From Kudoa neothunni (Eukaryota; Cnidaria), in the NCBI GenBank assembly GCA_964304625.1, contig OZ199840.1, positions 9,796,001 through 9,860,000 on the forward strand: a DNA stretch of 64,000 nt, written 5' to 3'. Each line of letters starts with the position of its first letter. The first letter of the stretch is position 1. Of this stretch, positions 50,966 through 62,504 are shown piece by piece. The notes below the pieces were generated by a model that saw only the letters and a program-made list of their open reading frames with translations, had not been told where the DNA came from and did not search any database. The position numbers and the translations under genes were made by a program.

Positions 50966-52812
50966 CTAGAGCATTTGATAAAAGAAAATAGACCATGTTG
51001 GTACCGTGCTCAAACCTTTATATATGTTTATATGAACGTATCGAGGTTTATCCATTCTTTTAATGTATCTAATATTTGAAGGCAACTAAAATACGTAATA
51101 ATTTATATGTTCAGCCAACTATTCACTTGATATTTGTTGGTAGCATCTACAGTAAAAATTAAGTTCAAATTCAGAATTTATTAGGGAAGTAAAAAATTAA
51201 GAAACCTTTTTTAGTTATTGAAATAAGAAAAATAAAATTTATAATGTTAGATAACATTATAATACAAACGTTTTCTTATTCGTTAAAGTCTTTCTCAGTA
51301 GTTAATCCGAAAATCATGGGTTTACCTTAACTGTCCTACAATCAGATCAATATATTTTTGTGGTTTTACCGATAAAAAATATAGTGAAATGAAATTGATA
51401 ATAATTCCAACATAAGCATTGTATATTATATTTATTGCTAAAATAACTATATGAAAATATTTAATAATTTTGTTAACATTATAAAGAGTCTTTTATGGGA
51501 AACTGACAAAATAATCTTATTTATGAAATTTTTAGGAAAAGATCAAGGTATTTCTTCTGAGTATTCTTGGATATTTCAGAATTACTTAGACAAACAATAA
51601 TTAGTTAGTCCTAAATTACGACTAAAATCCCCTAATTTTGTATTATTTTGCTGATATAACTTATTCTATAATAATTGTTAATGGATGTTGTGTTTATTAG
51701 TCTTATATTTTTCGTTAGAAATGCAACTTCACACATTCATCACAAATTTGGTCGTGGTAATAGGATAGAGGCTATTTTAACGATAGATATTATTCGGGCG
51801 ACACCTGTTTTGATTGTATTAATTTGTCACATATAAAAGCGAAGAGATGAGCTAGAATCAATGGTTAAAATGTAGAATAATGGTTGTAATCCAAAGGAAG
51901 TGGCTATTGACAAGGATCACAATGTCCAAGTAGGTATAGTTTTGACTGTATTTTATTATTTTTGGCCCACCACTAACCACTAACGCTCCTAGGGGCAAAA
52001 AATAATTAAATACAGCAGATTCTAAACAATGGACTTCATAAATCGACCATAAATAGAAGTTAGTGGGATTAAAAGCTTCCGTGTCAATCTCCAGTGCCTA
52101 ATACAAATCAGCGATCACGATAAAAATCGAACCTGTTGGTTATTTTATTTTTTTGTATTTGTTATCGATAACAGTTGCTGTTATCTATCATATAAATAAG
52201 TGCTAGCCTCTCGCAGTTATTTCCACAAGCCATACCATTTAATTGATCGAGTAAAGCATGCTTTATTTATCCTAAAATTTTAATGTGACAACTATGATTT
52301 TTTATCAATTGTCGTATTTCATTATTAGCGATTTCCTATTATTAATTCTGTCTATAATAATCAGAAATTCATATTTCCTGCGAGCATTAGATGTTGAATT
52401 GTATCAAATGCTTAACGTTAATATCAAAAATAATTTATTATAATTAATCAACTCCTCCTTACCATTAAATGTTCAACATATTTCATGCTAATTCGTTATA
52501 AAAATTCAGGATCAATCTACGAACCAATTATAGGTAGCAGGTTCTGTAAAATTTAATCGATATAAAGCTTATGATTAGGAGTTCATGGGATTACAAATTT
52601 TCATTGAACTGGTGTGCATGCCGTTTGAATTTTAATTTTTATTCAAATAGGCATATGCCTAATAATAATGTTTGATTTTTAAAAATCCAGTCAAATTGAA
52701 CTTGATCCTATGTTATACTTACTTAATCGGATTCAACGTGCTATTTAATAAGCAAACTCTAAGTATTTATTATCCTCATCAAATCTACTTCTTAATAAAA
52801 TTTAACACTTGT

Positions 52813-52856
<44 letters not shown>

Positions 52857-53820
52857 TTTAAATATTCCATAAAATTGTGAATTAATAAACAAAATTGAAT
52901 ATTTTGGCTTAGTTATTATTTTTTTTATTAAAGAGACTTAACAAATGTATTGTTTTGCATTCCCTCAATTTTCGCGATTTTCGTAGAACCCCGTCATTTT
53001 GATTTAACGAGGCTCCCATATGCTCAATTATGTATTTACTTATTCAGTAAATCAATTCATTTCAATAATTTGTTCGAATAGACTGATGTTAGAGCTAGAA
53101 ATGACATTAATAACGATCCACAGGCAGGGTTGCCACGAAACGTACCAAAACGGTACGTTTTCTCCCTAAATAAAGGTATTGATACTTTAAATATGTCTTC
53201 GAAGCAAGTTGGCACGTTTTAGATCAATGAGTTTGAGATAAAATTATTATAAATGCATGCCACATGATGAGATAATGTGTTAGAAGATTTGGCACAAATA
53301 TCCACTAATATCGCCCAAATCTTCAAAATGAACATAACGAATTACAAATTTTATTTAACATTGAGTGTCAGAAAATAATGTACCTGCTGCATAAGATAGC
53401 TGTCTCTTGAGAAAGTTATTCGGAAAATATTGGAAGAATGCACAGTTCTCACAACATTTCCCAAGTTTGGACCATAAGAAAACCAGGGTAAAACTTCACC
53501 TAAAATATTTGCACCTATATTTAAACCAATAAATAAAATATACTGTGCCGTTTTTATTTTTTCCCCACATTCAATGAATTCAACGTTGAATTACGAGATA
53601 AGAGTTCATAAACTAAGGAGTTTTGTTGTAAATAGTATTAATGCTCTAACACTTTTGGGGTGTAATATATCCCAAAACGATATTAGTATTATTATTATTG
53701 GCATATCTTCCTTATTAGTTTTGTCCGCGACCTTACATTCTCACTATTCCTTAACTTTATGTTACTCTTTAAATTTTATTTAAAAAAATTTGTAATAAAC
53801 TAAAGTTTAAATAAAAAATA
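50966..53820. other. Region right of protease gene 2
   Basis: 50966-51948 repeats 6132-7114 and may hide the N-terminal exons of the protease. From 51949 the sequence is unique. It has a pure AT run at 52815-52850. A sequence near 53122 (CAGGCAGGGTTGCCACG) looks like a hAT-type terminus but no partner was found. An extra piggyBac-like end motif (CTAACACTTTTGGGGTGTAA) lies at about 53646-53665. No gene was recognised. Confidence 0.45.
52815..52850. repeat. AT dinucleotide microsatellite
   Basis: A pure alternating TA run of about 36 bp. A shorter one lies at 29862-29884. Confidence 0.9.
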
Positions 53821-55896
53821 CCCTCCAACACCTTTGGGGTGAAAAACACCCCAGATTTTTTTCGGCTTAAATAATAGGAATAAATATATTTATTACGGAT
53901 GTGTAATACTAATGACATAAAACCTATAATTATTCCAAAATCTTGAGGTTTTTAAAGTAATTACATGAATTCACCCGCGACGTGGTTATCTAATATAATA
54001 AATGCGCTCTCCTTAAAATTTGATAGTGTTGAAATGAGCGGTCTTAGTGAGTATAATGACGATTTATGTTCATCCGGCAGCGAATTCGAGGATCAAATTT
54101 CAGAAGAATATAAAATTAGTGATGATGAAGCTGAAGCTGAAATTCCGGAAGCACACAGCAACGTGTTAACAAGCAAACGCAGAATTACATGAAGCCTATC
54201 CAAACCACCTACAACTAAAACATGCCAAGAAAACATTATGAATTCTTTACTCGGAGCTACAGCTTATACGACATCCAAAATACTATACCTGCTAGATTGT
54301 CTCTTGTTTTTCAATAATGATATATGACATCAAATTATTTCATTCACCAACATGTTTGGAGTACACCGTTTTAAAGAAAACTGGATTAACTTAGATCTTG
54401 TGGAATTTAAAGGTTACCCTGGTCTTCTCCTATTAATGGCTACACATAAAGACCGACAAGAGCCTTTATGCGAGCTCTTCAGCGTAAAAGGAGGAAAGGA
54501 GATATACAGAAAGCTTTTTTCATTCTATCGATTCACTCAAATCGCTCGGGCACTCCATTATGGTGATTTTAATACACGACTGGAACGAAAAAAAGTTGAC
54601 AAATTTTGCCCCTTCTGTGATGTATGAAGTCAATGGATTGATTTATTACCAAGATGTAACCGTAGACGAGAAACTAGTTTCGTTCAAGGGGAAGTGCTTA
54701 TTTCGACAGTACATGCCGATTAAATCGACAAAGTATGGCCTGAAGTTTTTTTTATTAGCCGATCCAGTGGCAAACCATGTCTGTAACATCAATATATATC
54801 TCGGGTGAAATAACTACGAAACCATTCGACAATGCGGATTGGGTGGAAGTGTTGTTCTTTCACTGTCAACATCACTATTCGATTCAGGTAGGAATGTTGT
54901 AGCAGACAATTTTTTTTCGTCATCCTCCATTGCGAAAAATTTTTTCAGAAAAAGCTTACGTTCTTGGGAACAGTTCGGAAAACCAAAAAGAAGATACCTC
55001 CTTATTTTCTTCCCTCAAGAAAAATGACCTTCTACAGTAGTACTTTTGTGTATTACGGAAAATTCATGCTGACTGACGTCTTATGTTTGTAATAAGTCAG
55101 AAGCGGGAACTCTGTTGACGAGTGGTACTGTTGATGATTCTGTTAGCGACGAGTTAACTAAGTGCAAGCTCCAAGTGATTCTAAATTATAACTAAACGAA
55201 AGGGAGAATCGATAACGTCGATAGGATGTTAGCGTCGGTTTCTGTACGCAGATTCACAAGAAGATGGCCTCTAATAATGTTTTTTAACATGGTGGATTTA
55301 TCTCTAATCGACGCATTTGCATTATTTAAGGTTATTCTTAATGATAGCACCACAAATAGGTGTAATTTTTTGAGGCAGATGGCAGAATAACTTTACATTC
55401 CCTTATTGACACAAAATTCGTCCGAAAATAATGTCATCCAGAAAACATCTAAGAAAATTCTCTCCCCGAAAAAGAATCCACCTATGAACTCCAAACAATA
55501 CAGATGTGAGTACTGTAAGCGAAGTAAAGATAAAAAAAATAAATGGTGCCAGAGATGCTACAGATATTATTGTTTAGATCACTCCTCAATTAATTGTTTT
55601 GGTTGCAATAAATAAAAATATTTTTTGTTACATTTTCATTAATACGTGTATCAAGTTAATTATTTTTGCAAAAATCTATTTATAAACATTAAGTTGACTG
55701 ATAATATCCAACGGTATTTTACGAACACTTGTCGATGTTATTACGAAAAGATCTAATGCTTGAAACTAACACATATTTTCCTCCGTTCTCTTCCGGTGAT
55801 TTTTGTATTATTCCAAAATTATGATCATTCGATTTATCTAAGTATTGTCGTACAATAAAAATGTGGTTGTTTTACACCCCAAAAGTGTTCGAGGGG
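53821..55896 (+). mobile_element. piggyBac element with decayed transposase
   Basis: The ends are inverted: CCCTCCAACACCTTTGGGG on the left pairs with CCCCAAAAGTGTTCGAGGGG on the right. The flanking tetranucleotides (AATA and TAAT) are not a clean TTAA. The + strand interior (53965-55615) follows piggyBac transposase order. An acidic N-terminus with SDDEAEAEIPEA comes first, then DKFCPFCDV in one frame. TVDEKLVSFKGK follows (catalytic D), then STKYGLKFFLLADP and DSGRNVVADNFFSSSS (catalytic D). Last is a C-terminal cysteine finger (YRCEYCKRSKDKKNKWCQRC, then CLDHSS and CFGCNK). Several frame changes break it. A duplicate of the left end motif about 180 bp further left suggests an older copy underneath. 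Confidence 0.8.
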
Positions 55897-56964
55897 TAAT
55901 GGTATGCTTAACGGCCACTAAAATTCGTTGTGATGCTATGTTTATTTTTAATTATTTTTTTCACAGTTATATAATTATTTTAAAAGTTGAAGCATACAAA
56001 ATTTTTTCACAAATTTTCATTTCTAGCTTTTGACAATTCTTTGCACTTATCCTCACGTTGTTATTATAATCCACCACATGATTTCCTTCTATTTATTGTT
56101 TTACTCATATTTAATGACTTCTAATGAGTTATTAGTTAATATTACTTTGTATAATATTATTATTATTTATTGAAGGCCACTGAATCATTTATAAATATCA
56201 AACAACAGTAATTAGAGTTGGCGTTAATTTAATAAGGAAAAATGGTACAGTGGAGATTATATAAACTTTTTTAAGAAAATTTAGGGATGGAATAACTTGG
56301 TTACAACTACTTTAGTTTATACATTTTTTTCATATGATTTTCTATAAGAAAATTAGCATGTATTTTATTTTTATTTTTTAAAAGTTAACGATGACTTTTG
56401 CGTATCATTATTTTCCATTCTTTTAGGTTAAATGATATTAGTTGTTTTTTTTAATTGAGAGATAAATATATACTACAAATCAAAATTATTCTAGGATAGA
56501 TATGACATTTGTATGGAAAACGTTTAAAGAATATCTATCTAATTATATTTTAGTAATAAGTTCTATGCATACTTTAATATATTTTTATTGTCGAGCAATT
56601 TTCAGTAATTTACAAAATGCGTTTTTATTCTGACACCAACATTTTGTAATATGGATTAGAGATTTCAAGCTTGATTCGGGGTTGGATCTTTTTCATATCA
56701 TTTATTTATTATAATATAGTTCATCGTAATAATTATATTTTATGGACTTATTTTATTTTGGAACACAAACATGAAATACATTAAACTCTAACTGTTGTCA
56801 TAAATGTGACCTTTATTTCTTTTATTTTTCTAGGATATCCATAATTTTTAGAATATTTGAACTCGGAATTATTTTAATCAAGATATTATCATAAACGTAA
56901 TTGCTTATTCATGCGCCAATAAAAAAAATAGAATTTTATTCCGTCGGATAATATTTATTAATAA
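55897..56964. other. Unassigned AT-rich stretch
   Basis: I see no gene, repeat arms or transposon motif. Confidence 0.45.
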
Positions 56965-58715
56965 CTAGCGCTTATGCCCAGCTTTACCTGATACTGTGTT
57001 ACTGTGTGATGGAAAATTTTAACTTTTAATTCTATTTTTCTATTTTAATTTAGGCATTTTAAAGCTTGTCATTATTTTCGCATTGTGATGATTTAGATAA
57101 ACGAAATTATGCGCATACTTTCCATTCAAATATAAATAGAGGTATGGCGAGAAATTAATGAGTAAATTAAGTTTATTTTACAAATTATTGGCTAGAAGTA
57201 TGATGACCTTAATTCTAAGAGAAATATAATCAGCGATTAAAGTTCAATTATTTATGAAACAAAATCATTAAGTAACTTAAATAGTATTTTCAGTTCTTTT
57301 CTAAATTTTTCATTAAAAATTAATTCACTTAGTTATAAAATTTATTATTAGTCTACAAACGATAAAAAAATGACATCAACCTAAGATGCGTCAGAAATAA
57401 AAATATTAATTGTTACTCCTTTTTTCGCAATTTTATAATGATGCCAATGATGTTTTAAAAAGCTGTAAGCGGTAACTTAAGTAGTCATTATTGTAATGAA
57501 ATTTCCCGATTGATAAATAAATCCAACTTTGCTTTTTATCAAGAATAATTACTGGTTCAAAAATATACACATTTAATTAATAAAACATGATTAAATCTAA
57601 ATGTAAAGGTGTTTTTGGTTTGAAAATTACAGTAATGCTAAAATATTTAAATATCAACTGGTTTTCTTGAAGGAATGCACCCTTTTTAAAAATTAACGTA
57701 TTGTTTGATTGCCCTAAAAAAATTTCTTCCTATTGAACTATTCTAAGATTAACGAAAACTTTGTGAAAATATCGGTTAGATCGAATAGACCAATAATTTC
57801 TTGTTAATTATATGTCACCTATTGAGACGGAACTGTATTTTTATGCAGCTTTTATATCATAATGAATTAATGCGAGCCTAAAGAAAACAGTATATTGATT
57901 TTATTATTAACCTTAAGGTTTGGGGATAGGGAATAATTAGGTAACTAAGAACTTAAACATTCTTTAAAAAATTGTCTCATCAAATATAGAAACTTATCGA
58001 AAAGACGAATATAATTTCAATCTCAATCTCAATCGATATATTTTATAAAAAGAAATTTTCATTTAAGAATTTATCACAAAAATTTAATTATATGAATACT
58101 CTACACACATCTCATATCGGTGTTAGAATGTGTATAGAGACCCAAATTATTCCAACATAGGAACAACTTTAATCTCGAATTATGTGTTTTAATTAAATTG
58201 ATCATAATCATTTTCGCTTAACTATATCCATAACGCTTGAAAAATGAAAATAAATCCTAAATAATTTGGTTATTTTTCAAATTTTAAAGAAAATGCAACA
58301 ACTCTTGTAAATGTGGTGTTAATGGTTTTATCTGTCTTAAAATTATTCCAAATAGGCATATGTAACATTTTTGAAACATTATATATCATAATTGCAGATT
58401 CTCTTTGTATGCAGTGAATAAAAGTTTATTCTAATTGAGTATCACTCTGAAGTAAACAAACATCAATATCATTACTATCATGTGAGTACCTTTTAATCTG
58501 TAAATTGATGTAAATCTCCAGAAAATTCCTTAATTCTGATAACGATATTGATTATATTTGTACTAATAAGTAAATGAACGATTTTTATTAATGGTATCAT
58601 TCATTCAAATGCGAACTAAATGTTTTATTTAAAAAAAGTTTCTCTCGCGTACATGTGCACTTGTGGACACAGACAGACACAGGATTTTATATATATATAG
58701 ATAGATAACAATCAA
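56965..58715 (-). mobile_element. Possible non-autonomous Helentron-like element
   Basis: Read on the - strand it begins TATCTATCTATATATATATA followed by AAAATCCTGTGTCTGTCTG. It ends GGTAAAGCTGGGCATAAGCG then CTAGTT. Such heads (TATATA then TGTSTGTSTG) and tails (GGGCA...GCTAGT) are characteristic of Helentron-like non-autonomous elements in animals. The 1.75-kb interior has no coding. The same head type occurs at 22826. Ends are approximate. Confidence 0.45.
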
Positions 58716-59617
58716 ATTCTATGCATAGGTAACTAATAAAATATTTATATTCTTACCTCCAATAACAATAAGATTCGTGTACTTAAAGTTTATTCCTGCC
58801 ATCAAATCACATTATTTTAACTAATATAAATTATTTCGGATAAATAATAATTTAAGGTATTATTATATAATAAAACACACTTCATTATTTTTTTATCTCG
58901 CTTTAACTATTGATTACTAAATATGTTATGTATTTAATACCAATTAAAATATCTTTAATATTAAATATATTTACTTTTACAATATGTTGACTTTGGAATT
59001 GAAAAACTATAATAATTTTACTAATAATTATTGAAAACAATTATATTAATAATTTAAGAGACGAAGAAAATATTAAATAAAACTTTCTTAAGTCGATACT
59101 TATAAACTTGGTCTTATAATAAGTCTAGTTAACATAATAAATTACACAACAAAAACTGTAACCAATTCATTATTTTATTATATTAAATATAATAAGGTTA
59201 ATCTTCAAATTTTCAAAATATTTCCATCTAGCTGCACAAATAAACCTTATGAATGTTTATTAAAAAGATTTAAACTGTTAATCATTAATAAAAGATGGCT
59301 AAGTACATATTTATTGGCAATAAACTTGTAATTTTTTACTTATTTTTATAATATTTCATCACGATTAATATTATAATAACACTTGAAAGTATTAATTAGG
59401 CTAGTATAAAATATTAAATGGAGTATTAATTAAAATGATTAACGATGAGCGATAAACTAAACTTTTAAGTAAACATAAATAGGAAGACTTGGAATTAGTT
59501 TTTATAGAAATATTGGATAAGATAAATAATTATAAAATATTCATTTATATTGGTAATGAACCATGATAAATAATATTATTCTTTATCTACTAATAAAATG
59601 AATATTTGTATCATTTT

Positions 59618-62504
59618 TTATTTATTTCTGTAGGCCATAAAACCTCCTATTCCTCCGATAACTATAATTGCAACAACAACCGACACTATAATGCTAAACG
59701 AAAAAATTAAAAAACAACTACTCACATCACATACATTGTTTTATTGCCTGACCTATAAAATAATAATCGCATAAAAAAATAATTATAAAATAAATTTACG
59801 TTGATTTGCTACCAGATGCACCTAAAATTAGAGTTATACAATATTTCTAAGTATTTAAGAATAGGATTACCTTTATCAATTTCAGCTGTACCAAATACTG
59901 ACCTATCCCTGCTGTAGTATACGGTCAAATGATAGTCGTTTAGATCCTCAACATTTTCAATCGTAAAAGTCTTACAATTCGGAAGGGTCGTACAATCACC
60001 TCCTCCGTTACTCACACATTTTTTAACGGTTGGTCTAGCCACGTCGTTTGAATTAATTAACACCCATTTACATTTTGACTCTCCATCTATTCCAACTGGA
60101 AGTGTGGTCGTTATCTGTAATGTTTTATCGTCACGTACTATACTAACAAACAATTTTTTTGTTAGATCAGTTGGGTCTTCAACTATTGGCTCTAAATTAT
60201 ATTTTTTAGTAATCGTTAATGATGTATAATTTTTAATATATATTGTAAAATAATAACTTGGGGCTAGAATGATAGAAGTTTCTTCAGAACGATCAACAGC
60301 TGTAACCAAAATTTTATATTCTTTCGAAGCATCGTAACCTTCACTGAATATAATATTGTTACAATATGGTACTTCGGAGCATGATTTAGTATCGTTCGAT
60401 GTAGTTTCTGACGATTGTTCTACTGTACCAACTCTTGCAATGGAAACATTTTCGACATTAATTAATGATTCAGCCAATGGTGATTGAATTGGTTCTGCAG
60501 GACATGAATATATTGTATCCCACGATTCTCCATTTTTAACAGTGATTTTATAATGGCATTTCGCGTCACTAATCGGTGTAGACAATTTTCCTATCACTTT
60601 ATATCCTTTGTCCAATGTTCCCTTCGTAAGAGTAAGAGTCGAATAAGCTATCGTATTTATATAAATAATAGTTCATTCAATTATTGTACTCGTTTTAATA
60701 TTGGTGAATGTGGTAGAACCATATTCTTCATATGCAACCACTTTAATATCGTAGGTAGTATTCGGTTCGAGATTAATCAAGGTCTTGGGCTCCTTACATA
60801 AACCTCTACAAGGATTACTATCTGAACAAGTTGCCTCCACAAATTTATTTTTTTCTGCTATACTGACAAAGTAATCACATGTGGGTTCAGTTGTTTCGGT
60901 TCCGGGATCACCGACAATTGCTTTAACTATGCTAGTTGAATCACCTGCAGAAGGTTTTTCAGTATTAAAATTTTTGTCAGTTTTTTTATCTTAAATTAAA
61001 GATGAATTCGAATATTATGATAATATTGTTACTTGTTTGGACGAAAATATATTCCTTAAAATCCGAACTCTCATTTATATTACTTTTGGATATCACTAAC
61101 GTGACCGCTCTTCCGTCCGGTAAACCTGTAACCGTGTAGGCAGCGGTACAAACGGTAGGGCAATCGGTACCGCTACCTGATGTGCAAGTTGGAGCTTTGG
61201 TATAAGTATTACTGGTAGTATCGGCATTGTAGTATTTAATTGCACATTGAGAAAATTTTTCGACATTACCATCTGGCGCGAATAATTTCAAATTTATTTT
61301 CACCCCTGCGTTCTCCACGGTTATTAGTGCATTTTCGTTTCCATTTGGCTCAATAATCGCTATAATAGTATTAAAAAAATATTATTTTTAATTTTTACCA
61401 AATTTTTTATATTTATATCCCTCAAACGATCCGTCTTGTTTTTTCTGTATTCCATGATGTCTCCTCTGGACCAATATTTCAACAATTGATTTAGTTGGTT
61501 CTAGAGTGAGTTCTACGTCGTTACAGGGAGCATAGCATAATTGATCAGTTTCGCCGCATTTTGAAGAATATTCTGCGTTATCTTGAGTTGTAGCACTCGA
61601 CCCATCCCTGATATTAAACAAGCATATTTCACTAGGAATTGGATTCGTAAATTTAAGTTGGTATTTAGTTTTTTCGGTTTCAGATTTATATCTAACGTAG
61701 AATTGTGGCTTGTAAATGTCTATATTTTCTTTCATATAATAGTTTGGCATGTGGTAATAGAAAATCGGGTAATCAGTGCATCTCACTTCAAAATATGGTA
61801 TTTTTACGCCATATTCCACTGCGTCAACATCACTTCCATTTGCAGAAGTCGAACAGTTTTCTCCTTGAGGCACTTCTTTATATTTTATTCCTTTATAATA
61901 AATTGGACAAGCCGCTGGTTTACAAGTTGTGGCTTTTAACCTCAGTAAATAATCGTTATGCGTAGATGCCCCTATGTTTGGATCCACCAATAGTGCTAAG
62001 AATTCATTAATAATGAAAATTACACAGTTATCATACGTATTGCTAAACCAAACACTTTGGCTCCACTTTTAACACCACCGTTTTTTAGGCCGTCTGCGGA
62101 TACTTCATCTTTTATATAAATATATTTTGATCTGGGTGAAAGCTTGTCGTAATCATGCTTATTATCAACCCCAGCACAAGTTCGGATACACTTATTATTA
62201 ACATCACTCTCCTTACCTTCACATGTTTGGATTTCATCGTAGTTGGTACCCAATGAATTTTCTCGCATTATGTGGCATGTTTTACTGTTTTGATAATCCG
62301 TTCCTTTCAGCTCGATATGAAATTTAAAATTGGCGACATCGGCCTCATGTATCTGATAATACACTTCTCTAGTTGGAGCAGCGGATGAAGCGTCAGCTGA
62401 ATAACATTCATTTGAAACTGAACAACAATTAATAAAATCAAGTATATAATCAACTTACGTGAAAATATAATGAGAAAAGTGTGAAGAATTATATTCGGAG
62501 TCAT
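59618..62504 (-). CDS. Receptor-like Cys/FN3-module membrane protein, copy F (best gene model)
   Basis: Exons are 62504-62459, 62417-62037, 61995-61399, 61359-61033, 60989-60690, 60647-60258, 60191-59871, 59821-59800, 59752-59726 and 59693-59618. They join to 2487 nt, 828 residues plus stop, with every phase agreeing. Order: signal peptide MTPNIILHTFLIIFS; module 1; tyrosine-rich block (PIFYYHMPNYYMKENID); modules 2 to 6; stalk GASGSKSTSGNKTMYV with an N-K-T sequon; a membrane helix of about 20 residues rich in V, I and G; tail YRNK. Each module has C-x(16-21)-C, then C-x(3 or 5)-C, then a strand like LEPNTTYDIKVVAY, which is the fibronectin-III signature. Exons 2 to 7 are each a multiple of three with phase 1 at both ends. 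No named family is recognised. A surface receptor, adhesin or ligand is an inference from topology. Confidence 0.85.

Larger units (their letters stand above)
42237..51948. repeat. Large duplicated block, copy E
   Basis: From AATAACAATAAGATTCGTG (42242 onward) the sequence matches the block starting at 58757. From 44833 onward it also matches 1-7114. It contains receptor gene E and protease gene 2 with the spacer between. Left of 42237 the two neighbours differ completely, which fixes the left boundary. The right boundary cannot be fixed because the partner copies end at a gap or the window edge. Confidence 0.85.

Noticed and set aside
53122-53170. Possible hAT transposon end (CAGGCAGGGTTGCCACG) with a palindrome CGTACC...GGTACG
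   Set aside because: No matching opposite terminus, transposase or target duplication was found, so it is too weak to annotate.
59618-62504. Idea that the receptor-like family is a viral fusion glycoprotein
   Set aside because: Six repeated FN3-like modules on symmetric exons, many introns and a tandem genomic array fit a host surface-protein family. No fusion-protein motif was seen.
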